64,000 bases of DNA from Arthrobacter sp. DWC3 (GTDB lineage: Bacteria; Actinomycetota; Actinomycetes; Actinomycetales; Micrococcaceae): contig NZ_PJIP01000010.1 of NCBI RefSeq assembly GCF_002929375.1, forward strand, positions 1-64,000. The letters run 5' to 3'. The translations under genes and the position numbers were made by a program. How positions within the stretch are numbered: the first letter of the stretch is position 1; each line of letters opens with the position of its first letter. The notes under the pieces are model-generated. The model worked only from the letters and a program-made list of their open reading frames with translations. It was not told the DNA's origin and ran no database searches. Shown here in pieces: positions 54,604 to 64,000 of this stretch.

Positions 54604-56592
54604 CTAGGCCAGCGCCTGGTGCGCCCTGGCTGCCTCGAGCCAGCGCAGGGTCTCCTCGCGCAGGTGGTCGGGCGCCACGACGGCGGCGGACCCGCCAAGG
54701 CCTGCCACGAGGCCGGGGATCCAGGCGCTGGAGGCCACCTTCAACCGCGCGGCGAGGCGGTCCTCGCCGAGTTCCTCCACGGCGTCGGCGTTGTACTGGG
54801 CGGCGATCCACCGTGCCCGGGGCTCGAGCAGGAGCGTGACGGCCTGGTCCGTGTCGCCGGACCGGTAGGGCAGGACCGCGCGCCGGTCGCGGGCGAGGGA
54901 CTCCTCGTCCACGAGCGCGGTGGCCGGCTGGTCCGTCAGCGCAGCGCTCTGGATGCGGTCCAGGCGGAAGTTGCGCAGCCCGTCGGAGTCCACGCTCCAC
55001 GCCTCGAGGTACCAGGTGTCCTGGTGCAGGAAGATGCGGATGGGCTCCAGGAGGCGGTGCGTGATCTCGTCGCGCGTGGGCACGAAGTAGTCGACCTCCA
55101 CGCGCACGCGGGAGTGCAGGGCGGCCTGCAGCACCTCGAGCGTGGGGTCGATGTCGTCCTCCGTCAGCTTGGTCGCCACCGCGGTGCCGATGCGGGCGGC
55201 GTCGCCCGCGGCCGCGGTGAGCTTCGTCTGGGCGCTGACGATCGCCTCGTTGTTCCGCATGCCGGGCAGCTCGCGGAGCGCCTGGAGTCCCACGATCAGG
55301 GAGCAGGCCTCGTCCATGCTCAGCTTCACGGGCTCCGCGAGGTCGCGTGCGTTGGTGAGGTAGATGCGGCCGTCCTCGATGTTCACGTCCATCAGGCCGT
55401 CCGGGTAGTGGCGCGGCCCGCTGACGAAGAGCAGGTCGAGGTCCTTGGTGAGCTGGCTCTCGCTGACGTCGAACTTGCGCGCCGTCTCGCCCACCTCCGC
55501 GCCGGGGTGCGCCAGCAGGTAGGGCACGAGGTCCAGCAGGCGGAGCAGATGGTCCTGGGCGGAGGACTTCCGCCGGGGCGCCGGGCGCACGCCCTGGGTG
55601 ATCTCGAGGCCGTGCGGCGCGGCGACGGCGGCCTCGTAGGCGCCGTCGAGCAGCCGCCCGACCTCCGCGGCGAGCTCCTGGGGCTCGCGCACCCGCGCGT
55701 TGGTGCCCAGTCCCGCGACGGTGGCCGCCATGGGGCTGGCCGCAGCGTACGGGACGCGCAGCACGTCCCACTCCTCCCCCGTCTGCAGGACCTCCGTGTC
55801 CTTCCGCACCCGCAGCACCTGGCAGGAGCCGGGGCGGACGGCGATGACGGCCGTGCGGTCGGGCTCGCGGCGCGAGAGGGAGGAGAGCGTCTGGTTCATG
55901 TCGAAGGACGCCGGGACGTCGAAGGTGCCCGGCAGGATCACCGGCTCGCCCGTCATGCGGGAGAGGCGGAAGAAGCGCTCGGCGTCGCGGGTGGTGTCGA
56001 AGCCCACCACGTACCAGTGCCCGAAGCGTGCGCCCATGCCCCACGGGTGGACGGTGCGGATCTCCTCCCGCCCGGTGCTCGCCGCGCGGTACGGGAAGCG
56101 GAGGGGCGCGCGGGAGGTGAGGGCCTGCCACACGACGTCCCAGTAAGGTGCGTCGGTGGTGATGCGCGGCTGGATGAGGGGCGTGAGTTCGATGCCGCCG
56201 TCGGTGCTGCGGGAGCTGAGCTTGCGCAGCGCACGGGAGGCCGCGGAGTCGAGGGAGCCCTGGTCCCACACCCCGGCGGCGAGATTGAGGACGGCGTACT
56301 CCTCGGGCTGGAAGGTGACCCCGCCGAGGCGGTAGTCCTCGGCGTCGATCCGGTAGCGCTGCACCGTGTTGTCGTTGTCGAACAGGGCGTCCTCGCTGAA
56401 GGACTCGAGCGGGATGCCCTGCTCGCGGAGGGCCGCCTTGTCCCGGTCGAAGAGCTTCTCGCGTGCCGCCACGGACGTCGCCTCGCGGTACAGGTCGATC
56501 TCCTCGAACAGTTCCTCCTTCGTGAATCCGCGACGGCTGGACAGCAGCATGATCACGAGGGTGAGGAGGCGTTCGGTACGTTTTGCGGACAC
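54604..56592 (-). CDS. pafBC: PafB-PafC fusion transcriptional activator (WYL domains)
   Basis: 662 residues. Two homologous halves each hold a winged-helix N-terminus (MSAKRTERLLTLVIMLLSSR and LLRLLDLVPYLLAHPGAEV) and a WYL domain (PWGMGARFGHWYVVGFDTTRD and EPIRIFLHQDTWYLEAWSVD). In mycobacteria PafB and PafC are separate proteins; a single-chain form is known from Arthrobacter, where it activates the SOS-independent DNA-damage response. GTG start with TAGGGT 6 bases upstream: probably leaderless. It follows the proteasome genes on the same strand. Confidence 0.95.
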   Translation of the reverse strand: MSAKRTERLLTLVIMLLSSRRGFTKEELFEEIDLYREATSVAAREKLFDRDKAALREQGIPLESFSEDALFDNDNTVQRYRIDAEDYRLGGVTFQPEEYAVLNLAAGVWDQGSLDSAASRALRKLSSRSTDGGIELTPLIQPRITTDAPYWDVVWQALTSRAPLRFPYRAASTGREEIRTVHPWGMGARFGHWYVVGFDTTRDAERFFRLSRMTGEPVILPGTFDVPASFDMNQTLSSLSRREPDRTAVIAVRPGSCQVLRVRKDTEVLQTGEEWDVLRVPYAAASPMAATVAGLGTNARVREPQELAAEVGRLLDGAYEAAVAAPHGLEITQGVRPAPRRKSSAQDHLLRLLDLVPYLLAHPGAEVGETARKFDVSESQLTKDLDLLFVSGPRHYPDGLMDVNIEDGRIYLTNARDLAEPVKLSMDEACSLIVGLQALRELPGMRNNEAIVSAQTKLTAAAGDAARIGTAVATKLTEDDIDPTLEVLQAALHSRVRVEVDYFVPTRDEITHRLLEPIRIFLHQDTWYLEAWSVDSDGLRNFRLDRIQSAALTDQPATALVDEESLARDRRAVLPYRSGDTDQAVTLLLEPRARWIAAQYNADAVEELGEDRLAARLKVASSAWIPGLVAGLGGSAAVVAPDHLREETLRWLEAARAHQALA

Positions 56593-56707
56593 GGGGAAAC
56601 CCTACCTTTCCTCGAAGCGGCAGGAGGGACGCACGCCAACCGGGGCTGACCTGCGTCCCTCCTGGACGGTGGTGCGGGGCGGCCGACCTGCGGCCGCCGG
56701 GGTCGTG

Positions 56708-57103
56708 CTAGCGGACGGCGAGCAGGTCCACCACGAAGATCAGCGCCTCGTTGGGACCGATGGCCGAGCCAGCACCGCTCGGCCCGTAGGCGAGGTGCGA
56801 CGGGATCTCGAGGCGGCGGCGGCCGCCGACCTTCATGCCGAGCAGGCCCTGGTCCCAGCCCTGGATGACCTGGCCCACTCCGACGCGGAAGTCCAGCGGG
56901 GCCCCGCGGTTCCAGGACGCGTCGAACTCCTCGCCGGTCGAGAAGGCCACGCCCACGTAGTGGGTGGACACGGTGTTACCGGGCTTCGCCTCGTCGCCCG
57001 TCCCCTCGATGATGTCCTCGATGACGAGGTCGGTGGGGACGTCGTGGGCGGGGAACTCGATCTCCGGCTTCTGCCGGTCGAAGCTGCGCTGTCCGAAGGA
57101 CAT
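56708..57103 (-). CDS. FKBP-type peptidyl-prolyl cis-trans isomerase
   Basis: 131 residues, a single cytoplasmic FKBP domain: STHYVGVAFSTGEEFDASWNRG, VIQGWDQGLLGMKVGGRRRLEI and PSHLAYGPSGAG carry the active-site aromatic and Gly residues. It catalyses proline isomerisation. SD AGGA lies 7 bases before the ATG. It is downstream of the FKBP lipoprotein gene and likely in the same transcript. Confidence 0.93.
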   Translation of the reverse strand: MSFGQRSFDRQKPEIEFPAHDVPTDLVIEDIIEGTGDEAKPGNTVSTHYVGVAFSTGEEFDASWNRGAPLDFRVGVGQVIQGWDQGLLGMKVGGRRRLEIPSHLAYGPSGAGSAIGPNEALIFVVDLLAVR

Positions 57104-57166
57104 GGTTTCCTCTCGTGGGGCGTGATGGGGTGTGCCGGACCAACCGGTCGCAGGAAGTGCCCGGTA

Positions 57167-58126
57167 CTACTGGGCGGCTTCCTTGCTGACGATCTCGACG
57201 TAGAACACGAGCGTGCCGGTGGGCTGGCCCTGGCCGGCGTTGGGGTAGGCCCAGGGCTCGGGAATCACGAGCAGCACCTTGGAGCCGACCTTCTGGCCCG
57301 CGAGGCCCTTGGTCCAGCCCGTGATGACGCCGTTCAGGGGGAAGCTCGCAGCCTCCCCGCGGTCGAAGCTCGAGTCGAACTTCTCGCCGTCGGCGTAGGT
57401 CCAGCCGCTGTAGTTCGCGGTGATGGTGTCGGTCTCGGCGAGGACCTCGCCGTCGCCCTCCTCGAGCACCTTCACGACGAGGTCGTCGGAGGGGTCGTTC
57501 TCGGGGATGGTGACCTCGGGGGCGCCGTTCTCACCGAACGTGAAGGTGGGCAGCTGACCCTCGTCGTCGAGCTTCCTGACGTCCTCGGGGGACAGCACCT
57601 CGGGCTCCGGCGGAGGCTGCTCGGCGGAGATGACCTTCAGGACGAGGATCTGCTTGGGGCTCTCGGGCGCTCCCTCGGCCTGGTCGGGGGCGGGGGCCGC
57701 GAAGGCCACCTGCGAGCCGACCTTCGTGCCGATGAGCACCTCGAACAGTTCGGGGAACTCGCCCTTGAAGGTGTCGTCCAGGGGCAGGACCTGGGGCTCG
57801 CCCTGGCTGTAGGTCTCGCCGAGCACCGAGCCGTCCTCGGCGTTGAGGGCCACGAGCTGCACGCGGATCTGCTCGCCCTCCTGGATCTCGTCTCCCTCGC
57901 CCTCGGCGACCGTCTTGGCGGCCGCGGCGCTGGTGTCCAGCGGCGAGTCGAACTCGACCGTCGGTGCCTCCTCGTCGGAGCCTCCGCTCACCTTGACGGA
58001 GTCGAAGATCTCGGCGGCTCCCGCGGACTTCCCCGACGACTCCCCCTCGAAGGAGTCCGTCGTCGGGCCGCCGCACGCCGTCAGCAGCAACAGCAGCGGA
58101 AGAAGGATTGCTAGTACTTTTCGCAC
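57167..58126 (-). CDS. FKBP-type isomerase lipoprotein
   Basis: 319 residues. The signal peptide ends LLLLLTAC (Cys near residue 18, lipobox), so it sits on the outer membrane face. Two FKBP-like units follow: the first (about 60-180) is divergent; the second (about 220-318) has VVKVLEEGDGEVLAETDTITANYSGW and VITGWTKGLAGQKVGSKVLLVIP. It may fold secreted proteins. GTG 58126 is used; it follows the pafA gene on the same strand after 178 bases. Confidence 0.9.
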   Translation of the reverse strand: MRKVLAILLPLLLLLTACGGPTTDSFEGESSGKSAGAAEIFDSVKVSGGSDEEAPTVEFDSPLDTSAAAAKTVAEGEGDEIQEGEQIRVQLVALNAEDGSVLGETYSQGEPQVLPLDDTFKGEFPELFEVLIGTKVGSQVAFAAPAPDQAEGAPESPKQILVLKVISAEQPPPEPEVLSPEDVRKLDDEGQLPTFTFGENGAPEVTIPENDPSDDLVVKVLEEGDGEVLAETDTITANYSGWTYADGEKFDSSFDRGEAASFPLNGVITGWTKGLAGQKVGSKVLLVIPEPWAYPNAGQGQPTGTLVFYVEIVSKEAAQ

Positions 58127-58304
58127 AGAACCACTTTCAGGTTGGTGTCCAGGTCGGGTTGCCCGCGGAAGAAAGGGCCCTGCCAAGCCTAACGGCTCGG
58201 GCCGCACGGTTTCTCCTCGGCCCGCGCCGTTGACGGGCGGGTCCTGCCCGGGGGCGTCCGGGGCCCCGTGCTCCCGGCCTCGCCACGGCGACGCGGGGAC
58301 CGGA

Positions 58305-59666
58305 TCAGAGCTGCTGGAGCAGCGCCTCGACGCGTTCGTCCACGGATGTGAAGGGGTCCTTGCAGAGGATGGTCTGCTGGGCCCGGTCGTTGAGCTTGAG
58401 GTGCACCCAGTCGACCGTGTAGTCGCGGTTCGCCTCCTTGGCACGGCGGACGAACTCCCCGCGCAGCCGGGCACGCGTGGTGTGCGGCGGCACGTCGACC
58501 GCCTCCTTCACCGCGGTGTCGTCGACCACGCGTGCCGCCTCCCCGCGGGCCTGCAGCAGGAAGAACAGTCCGCGCGAACGGGAGATGTCGTGGTAGGTCA
58601 GGTCCAGCTGGGCCGCGCGGGCCGAGTCGAGGTCCCCGCCGGAGCGCGCGAGGTAGCGGTCGATCAGCTTCTTCTTGATGGCCCAGTCCACCTCGGTGTC
58701 GACGCCGGAGGTGTCGCCGGTCTCGACGGCGTCGAGCACCCGCTCCCACAGGTCGAGGATCGCCGGGACGTGGTCGTTGTGCGCGCCGTGCCGGTCCACG
58801 AACGCCGTCACGCGGGCGAGGTACTCACGCTGCATCTCGAGCGCGGTCATGTGCCGGCCGTTCGCGAGCTTGAGCACCTGCCGACCCGTGAGGTCGTGCG
58901 AGATCTCGCGGATGCTGCGGATGGGGTTCTCCAGCCGGAAGTCTCGCATCACCTCGCCCGCCTCGACCATGCGCAGCAGGAGGTCCACCGACCCGATCTT
59001 CAGCAGCATGGTGGTCTCGGACATGTTCGAGTCGCCCGCGATGACGTGCAGCCGGCGGTAGTGCTCGGCGTCGGCGTGCGGTTCGTCGCGCGTGTTGATG
59101 ATGGGCCTGGAGCGGGTGGTCGCGGAGGAGATGCCCTCCCACAGGTGGTCGGCGCGCTGCGAGAACGCGTAGAGGGAGCCGGTCTGCGTCTTCAGGACCT
59201 TGCCCGCGCCGACGAGGAGCTGCCGCGTCACGAGGAACGGGATGAGGATGTCCGCGAGCCGGGCGAACTCGAGCTTCCGCGGGATCAGGTAGTTCTCGTG
59301 GCTGCCGTAGGAGTTGCCGGCGGAGTCGGTGTTGTTCTTGAAGAGGTAGATCTTGCCGTCGTAGCCCTCCTGGGCCAGCTTGCGCTGCGCCTCGGACACG
59401 AGGTCCTCGAGGATCAGCTCCCCCGCGCGATCGTGCGCCACGAGCTGGGCGAGGTCGTCGCACTCCGCCGTGGCGTACTCCGGGTGGGAGCCGACGTCCA
59501 GGTAGAGGCGGGAGCCGTTGGTCAGGAACACGTTGGAGGAGCGCCCCCAGCTGACCACCTTGCGGAACAGGTACCGGGCCACCTCCTCGGGCGAGAGCGG
59601 GCGCGAGTTGGGGCCCGAGTAGGAGATGCCGAACTCGGTCTCGACTCCGAAGATGCGCCGGTCCAT
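58305..59666 (-). CDS. pafA: Pup-protein ligase PafA
   Basis: 453 residues of the glutamine-synthetase-like carboxylate-amine ligase fold. [16 protein letters not shown] at the start (ATP/Mg2+ Glu residues), [21 protein letters not shown] and [22 protein letters not shown] in the centre are conserved in PafA/Dop. It ligates the C-terminal Glu of Pup to substrate lysines. The ATG shares one base with the prcA stop (TGATG). Expected length is about 450. Confidence 0.97.
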   Translation of the reverse strand: MDRRIFGVETEFGISYSGPNSRPLSPEEVARYLFRKVVSWGRSSNVFLTNGSRLYLDVGSHPEYATAECDDLAQLVAHDRAGELILEDLVSEAQRKLAQEGYDGKIYLFKNNTDSAGNSYGSHENYLIPRKLEFARLADILIPFLVTRQLLVGAGKVLKTQTGSLYAFSQRADHLWEGISSATTRSRPIINTRDEPHADAEHYRRLHVIAGDSNMSETTMLLKIGSVDLLLRMVEAGEVMRDFRLENPIRSIREISHDLTGRQVLKLANGRHMTALEMQREYLARVTAFVDRHGAHNDHVPAILDLWERVLDAVETGDTSGVDTEVDWAIKKKLIDRYLARSGGDLDSARAAQLDLTYHDISRSRGLFFLLQARGEAARVVDDTAVKEAVDVPPHTTRARLRGEFVRRAKEANRDYTVDWVHLKLNDRAQQTILCKDPFTSVDERVEALLQQL

Positions 59667-60406
59667 CAGGTGTCCTGTTCGTGCTGCAGGAGGGTCTCGA
59701 GCTCGGGGCCGCCGATGCGGCGGAACGCGCGGCGGCTGCCGCGCAGGGTGTCGGGATCGCGTTCGAGGAAGGCGACCTCGAGGACCGACGGATCCAGAGG
59801 AGGGGCGGGCCGGCCGTCCGCGGGGGTGCCCGCCGTCCCGCCGTTCCGCAGGGCGCGCGCGGCGGCCCGGACGCCGCCGGGAAGGCCGAGCTCCGCGGAC
59901 CAGGTGCCCCGCAGGGCGTCGACGACGACGTCGGCCGCGCCGCCCATCACCACGAATCCGGACTCGTCGGCGATGGAGCCGTCGAAGGTGAGGCGGTACA
60001 GGTGGTCGGCGTCCTGGCTGCGGCCCACCTCGGCGACCACGAGCTCCACCTCGAACGGTTTGCTCTCCGCGGTGAAGACGGCGCCGAGGCTCTGCGCGTA
60101 GACGCTCGCGAGCCCGCGGGCCGTGACGTCCTCGCGGGCGTAGGAGTAGCCGCGGACGTCCGCGTAGCGCACGCCGGCCTGCCGGAGGCTCTCGAACTCG
60201 TTGTACTTCCCCACGGCGGCGAACGCGATGCGGTCGTAGATCTCCCCCAGCTTGTGCAGCGAGGGCGAGGCGTTCTCGGCCACGAGGGCTATCCCGTCGC
60301 GGCAGCTCATCACCACGACCGACCGGCCGCGCCCTATGCCCTTCCGCGCGAAGTCCGCGCGGTCCTTCATGAGCTGTTCCGGGGAGACGTAGAACTGCTG
60401 TGTCAT
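59666..60406 (-). CDS. prcA: 20S proteasome alpha subunit
   Basis: 246 residues. It starts [24 protein letters not shown], the usual alpha-ring gate region, and contains [43 protein letters not shown]. It forms the outer rings of the 20S core and lacks the catalytic Thr. GGAGG lies 9 bases upstream of the ATG. It overlaps pafA by one base and lies 3 bases after prcB. Confidence 0.97.
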   Translation of the reverse strand: MTQQFYVSPEQLMKDRADFARKGIGRGRSVVVMSCRDGIALVAENASPSLHKLGEIYDRIAFAAVGKYNEFESLRQAGVRYADVRGYSYAREDVTARGLASVYAQSLGAVFTAESKPFEVELVVAEVGRSQDADHLYRLTFDGSIADESGFVVMGGAADVVVDALRGTWSAELGLPGGVRAAARALRNGGTAGTPADGRPAPPLDPSVLEVAFLERDPDTLRGSRRAFRRIGGPELETLLQHEQDT

Positions 60407-60409
60407 GGC

Positions 60410-61237
60410 CTAGGCCTCCCTGCCCGCCGCGGAGCGGGCTTCGATGATGGCGAGCGCCACGGCCTCGAGCTCGCGCTCGGGGACGCGTCGGGCCCCGGCG
60501 GCGTCCACCACGTAGACCACGGGCCACAGCGAGCGCACGGCGTCGGGGCCGCCCGTCGCGGAGTCGTCGTCGGCCGCGTCGTAGAGGGCCTCCACGGCCA
60601 CGCGTACCGCGGACGCCTCGTCCAGGCGCGGGTTCCACAGCTTCTTGAGCGAGCCGCGGGCGAACACGGACCCCGAGCCCACGGAGTGGTGCTCGTGCTC
60701 CTCGTACCGTCCGCCGGTCACGTCGAAGGAGAACAGCCGCCCCACGTGCCGGTCGGCGTCGAACCCGGCGAACAGCGGCACGACGGCGAGGCCCTGCATC
60801 GCCATGGGGAGGTTCTGCCGGACCATCGCCGCGAGCCGGTTGGCCTTGCCGTCGAGGCTCATCATCGTGGCCTCGATCTTCTCGTAGTGCTCGAGTTCCA
60901 CCTGGAAGAGCCGGGTCAGGTCCAGTCCGATCCCGGCGCTTCCCGCGATGCCGAGCACGGAGGAGCGGTCCGCCGGGAAGACCTTCTCGATGTGGCGGCT
61001 CGCGATGACGTTGCCCATGGTGGCGCGGCGGTCCCCCGCCATCAGGACGCCGCCGGGGAAGGTCAGGGAGACGATCGTCGTGGCGTGCGGGGCGAGGTGC
61101 CCGGCGTCGGTCGAGGGGGTCACCGACCCGAGTGCGCGGTTGGACGGCAGCAGTCCGGGGTGGTGCGCACCGAGGTAGTCGGCGAAGGAGGTCGACGCGG
61201 CCCGGGGAACCGCTGCTGCTGCATCGTCCGGGAGCAT
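60410..61237 (-). CDS. prcB: 20S proteasome beta subunit
   Basis: 275 residues. The propeptide is cleaved before Thr53 in [12 protein letters not shown], the N-terminal nucleophile; [17 protein letters not shown] and [11 protein letters not shown] follow, with the Lys/Asp of the active site. It forms the inner catalytic rings. It lies 3 bases before pup on the same strand. Confidence 0.97.
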   Translation of the reverse strand: MLPDDAAAAVPRAASTSFADYLGAHHPGLLPSNRALGSVTPSTDAGHLAPHATTIVSLTFPGGVLMAGDRRATMGNVIASRHIEKVFPADRSSVLGIAGSAGIGLDLTRLFQVELEHYEKIEATMMSLDGKANRLAAMVRQNLPMAMQGLAVVPLFAGFDADRHVGRLFSFDVTGGRYEEHEHHSVGSGSVFARGSLKKLWNPRLDEASAVRVAVEALYDAADDDSATGGPDAVRSLWPVVYVVDAAGARRVPERELEAVALAIIEARSAAGREA

Positions 61238-61240
61238 CCG

Positions 61241-61444
61241 CTACTGGCCGCCCTTCTGCACGAATCCACGGACGAACTCCTCGGCGTTGGACTCCAGGAC
61301 GCCGTCGATCTCGTCGAGGAGGTCGTCCACGCCCTGCGTCTGCGAGGACTCCTGGGCTTCCGGGGCGGCGGGGGCGGGATCAGGGATCTCCTCCTCGGCC
61401 TCCGTTGCCGATCCGCTGGTGTTCCTGCGGTCCTGCGTCGCCAT
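61241..61444 (-). CDS. pup: Prokaryotic ubiquitin-like protein Pup
   Basis: 67 residues, mostly disordered and acidic, with [29 protein letters not shown] at the end; the terminal GGQ must be deamidated to GGE by Dop before PafA can attach it. SD GGGAGGGG lies 7 bases upstream of the ATG. It lies immediately upstream of prcB and 45 bases after dop. Confidence 0.97.
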   Translation of the reverse strand: MATQDRRNTSGSATEAEEEIPDPAPAAPEAQESSQTQGVDDLLDEIDGVLESNAEEFVRGFVQKGGQ

Positions 61445-61489
61445 GATGGCTCCCCTCCCGTGTCCGTGATCCGTTCTGAGATCGCAATC

Positions 61490-63136
61490 CTATGGTGCCA
61501 CGCGCCGATCCGGCCCGCTCAACAATCGGGCGAGGAAATCCTCGGCGTCCGCTGCTAGGTCGAACAACTCAGCGGTGAGCGCCGCCGTTCCCCGGAGCGG
61601 TTCCCGCGTCTGGACGCGCTGCAGCCGCCGCTCCCCCGCGAGCTCGAAGATGAGCGAGTCCCAGCTCGCGCCGACCACCTCGGCGGGATACTCCGCGATG
61701 CAGCGGCCGCGGAAGTACGCGCGCGTGTCCCGCGGCGGGTGGACGGCGGCCCAGGCCACCTCGGCGGGCGGCACGAGCAGGTCGACGTCGCCCCGGCGTG
61801 CGAGCCGCTGGTAGATGCCCTTCTCGGGCCGCAGGTCGGCGTACTGCAGGTCGATCAGCGCCAGGCGGGGGTCGGTCCAGGCGAGCCCGTCCCGCGCGCG
61901 GTACGCCTCCAGCACCTTCAGCTTCGCGATCCAGTCCACCTGCCGGGCGGCATCCATGGGGTCGCGCCGCAGCGTCGCGAGGAGCGCCTGCCAGCGGTCG
62001 ACGACGTCGCGCGTCTGCTCGTCGGCGTCCGCCGGGAGGGCGTCGAGCACGGCCTCGCAGTACAGGTCCTGCAGGTCGAGGCCCGTGACGCTCCGCCCGT
62101 CGGTGAGGCGCACCGTGGTCCGCAGGGACGGGTCGTGGCTGATGGCGTGCAGTGCCCCCACGGGGTCCTCGAGCACGGGCACCGGCGCGACGCCCTGCTC
62201 GATGAGCGAGAGGACGAGGGCCGTGGTGCCCACCTTGAGGTAGTTGGACACCTCGTTGAGGTTGGCGTCGCCGATGATCACGTGCAGCCGCCGGTACTTC
62301 TCCGCGACCGCGTGCGGTTCGTCGCGGGTGTTGATGATGGGCCGCCGGACCGTGGTCTCGAGGCCGATCTCGTTCTCGAAGAAGTCGGCGCGCTGGCTGA
62401 TCTGGAAGCCCGGCTCCTGGTTCAGCGGCCCGAGGCCCACGCGTCCCGCACCGCAGATCACCTGGCGGGAGGCGAAGAACGGGATCAGCGCCTCGGCGAG
62501 CTTGGAGAACGGGACGCTGCGCGGCACGAGGTAGTTCTCGTGGGAGCCGTAGGAGACGCTCTTGTTGTCCGTGTTGTTCTTGTAGAGGATCACGGGCGAG
62601 AAGCCCGGCACGGCGCCGATGCGCTGCATGGCGGTGACGGCCACGTGGTCGCCCGCCCGGTCCCACAGGACGGCGTCGAGGGGACTGGTCACCTCGGGCG
62701 ACGAGTACTCGGGGTGGGCGTGGTCCACGTAGAGCCTCGCCCCGTTGTTGAGGACGAGGTTCATGAGGACGGCGGCCTCCGTGGGCTCCCCGCGCTCGAG
62801 CGCGATCTGCTCGGCGCTGAGCTCGGGCGGCTCGTCCGTGAGCTGGCTCGGGTGCGCGCCCGCGCGGTCCATGCGGAACCCCCGGGCGTCCGTCAGCGGT
62901 GTCTCGTCCGTGTAGTCCCACCGCGTGCCCGCGAGGTTGCCGAGGCCCTCGCGCAGGGTGGCCGCATAGGCGTTGACCACCTGCGAGGACAGCAGCGTCG
63001 GGTTCGCCGACGGGAGGGCGGGTGCGATGATGCCGTACTCCGTCTCCGTGCCCATGACGCGGTGGACGGAGATCCCCTCACCGACCGCGGGCAGCACCGT
63101 CCCCGGAGCGGTGCGTCGTCCGCCGGTTCCGATCAC
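61490..63136 (-). CDS. dop: Deamidase of Pup (Dop)
   Basis: 548 residues from the nominal start. The core begins at [16 protein letters not shown] and continues with [19 protein letters not shown] and [22 protein letters not shown], showing PafA-like fold; the Dop-specific loop lies after residue 70. Dop deamidates the Pup C-terminal Gln and also depupylates substrates. GTG 63136 overlaps the mpa stop in a GTGA arrangement, but the first 21-27 residues have no counterpart in homologues; starts at GTG 63097 or ATG 63055 are possible. Confidence 0.94.
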   Translation of the reverse strand: MIGTGGRRTAPGTVLPAVGEGISVHRVMGTETEYGIIAPALPSANPTLLSSQVVNAYAATLREGLGNLAGTRWDYTDETPLTDARGFRMDRAGAHPSQLTDEPPELSAEQIALERGEPTEAAVLMNLVLNNGARLYVDHAHPEYSSPEVTSPLDAVLWDRAGDHVAVTAMQRIGAVPGFSPVILYKNNTDNKSVSYGSHENYLVPRSVPFSKLAEALIPFFASRQVICGAGRVGLGPLNQEPGFQISQRADFFENEIGLETTVRRPIINTRDEPHAVAEKYRRLHVIIGDANLNEVSNYLKVGTTALVLSLIEQGVAPVPVLEDPVGALHAISHDPSLRTTVRLTDGRSVTGLDLQDLYCEAVLDALPADADEQTRDVVDRWQALLATLRRDPMDAARQVDWIAKLKVLEAYRARDGLAWTDPRLALIDLQYADLRPEKGIYQRLARRGDVDLLVPPAEVAWAAVHPPRDTRAYFRGRCIAEYPAEVVGASWDSLIFELAGERRLQRVQTREPLRGTAALTAELFDLAADAEDFLARLLSGPDRRVAP

Positions 63137-64000
63137 AGATACTGGCCGGTGTTCGCCGTCGTCTCGATGGACTTGCCCGGCTCCTGACCCGCCTTGCCCT
63201 GCACGATGGTGCGGATGTACGTGATGCGCTCGCCCTTCTTCCCGGAGATGCGCGCCCAGTCGTCGGGGTTCGTGGTGTTCGGCATGTCCTCGTGCTCGCG
63301 GAACTCGTCCACCACGGCGCGCATGAGGTGCTCGATGCGCAGGCCCCGGCTGCCGTCGAGGAGGAGGTCCTTGATGGCGTACTTCTTGGCCCGGTCCACC
63401 ACGTTCTGGATGACGGCCCCGGAGTTGAAGTCCTTGAAGTACAGCATCTCGGTGTCGCCGTTGGCGTACGTCACCTCGAGGTACTCGTTGGACTTGTCCG
63501 TCGAGTACATCTGCTCCACGGTGCGGCGGATCATCTCCGCGATGGTGGTCTGCGGATCGTTGCCGTTCTCCGCGAGGTCGTCCGCGTGCAGCGGGAGGTC
63601 GGCGGTGATGTACTTCGCGAAGATCTCCGCCGCGCCCTCCGCGTCGGGGCGCTGGATCTTGATCTTCACGTCCAGTCGGCCCGGACGCAGGATGGCCGGG
63701 TCGATCATGTCCTCGCGGTTGGAGGCACCGATCACGATCACGTTCTCGAGCTTCTCGACGCCGTCGATCTCGCTCAGCAGCTGGGGCACGATGGTGGTCT
63801 CGACGTCGGAGGACACCCCGGTGCCGCGGGTGCGGAAGAGCGAGTCCATCTCGTCGAAGAACACGACGACGGGACTGCCGTCGGAGGCCTTCTCGCGCGC
63901 CCGGGCGAAGATGAGCCGGATGTGGCGCTCGGTCTCGCCCACGTACTTGTCCAGCAGCTCGGGTCCCTTGATGTTGAGGAAGTAGCTGCGGATCTGCTCG
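63133..64000 (-). CDS. mpa: Proteasome-associated ATPase Mpa/ARC, C-terminal part
   Basis: The gene runs beyond the right edge; about 288 C-terminal residues are visible. [18 protein letters not shown] is the Walker B and following region, [25 protein letters not shown] the second region of homology, and the C-terminus ends in QYL, the proteasome-binding tail with its penultimate Tyr. The AAA+ hexamer unfolds pupylated proteins into the 20S core. The stop overlaps the dop GTG. The N-terminal coiled coil and OB domains lie outside the window. Confidence 0.97.
   Translation of the reverse strand, partial: EQIRSYFLNIKGPELLDKYVGETERHIRLIFARAREKASDGSPVVVFFDEMDSLFRTRGTGVSSDVETTIVPQLLSEIDGVEKLENVIVIGASNREDMIDPAILRPGRLDVKIKIQRPDAEGAAEIFAKYITADLPLHADDLAENGNDPQTTIAEMIRRTVEQMYSTDKSNEYLEVTYANGDTEMLYFKDFNSGAVIQNVVDRAKKYAIKDLLLDGSRGLRIEHLMRAVVDEFREHEDMPNTTNPDDWARISGKKGERITYIRTIVQGKAGQEPGKSIETTANTGQYL

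Overview
The window is a chromosomal segment of a high-GC Gram-positive actinobacterium. The best fit is a member of the Micrococcaceae such as Arthrobacter or a close relative. Support comes from the actinobacterial bcc-aa3 respiratory supercomplex genes (ctaD-ctaF, ctaE-qcrC-qcrA-qcrB), the complete Pup-proteasome locus (mpa-dop-pup-prcB-prcA-pafA), RbpA, a single-chain PafB-PafC regulator as known from Arthrobacter, many GTG starts, and many genes that appear to be transcribed without a leader. I found no rRNA, tRNA, CRISPR array, insertion sequence or phage gene. Products were assigned by recognising motifs and family resemblance by eye; no database search was run.

Layout. 1-11.2 kb: respiratory core (ctaD end, ctaF, then qcrB/qcrA/qcrC/ctaE on the minus strand) with trpD, a stand-alone Lrp-type sensor domain and a DUF3054 protein; inserted between the two respiratory blocks are a GntR regulator, a nitronate monooxygenase, a RibD-like reductase and a PAP2-like membrane protein. 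11.2-15.8 kb: a small accessory patch with a VOC protein, an isochorismatase-type hydrolase, a secreted protein, two gene remnants (a carboxymuconolactone-decarboxylase start and a cardiolipin-synthase start), short tandem repeats, and two convergent, tail-overlapping AraC paralogues. 16-25 kb: a tightly coupled minus-strand operon for organosulfur acquisition (solute-binding lipoprotein, two permeases, fused double ATPase, FMN monooxygenase, SfnC-like flavoprotein, possibly MOSC). It is preceded by an RNA that folds like a SAM-IV riboswitch, which ties the operon to methionine/SAM status.

25-38 kb: a stress or dormancy island with a CYTH-CHAD protein, a VIT-family transporter, two universal stress proteins, an arrestin-like protein, a diacylglycerol-kinase-family enzyme, a DUF4389 membrane protein, a lipoprotein, and a sensor kinase next to an unusual SARP/BTAD protein that carries a C-terminal receiver domain. 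Six partly palindromic GGGWC-TTT-type sites in its intergenic regions resemble the DosR/DevR box of mycobacteria and suggest a shared regulon.

38-64 kb: housekeeping and core actinobacterial genes, including a short UvrA-like ABC ATPase, peptide deformylase, an S9 peptidase, an RlmA-type methyltransferase, NfeD/SPFH membrane proteins, rbpA, polyprenol-phosphate mannosyltransferase, an amidohydrolase, the HelY helicase, tatC/tatA, pafBC, two FKBP isomerases and the Pup-proteasome operon. The last gene, mpa, runs off the window. The two most interesting systems are the riboswitch-headed sulfur operon and the candidate DosR-like island with its BTAD-receiver regulator.
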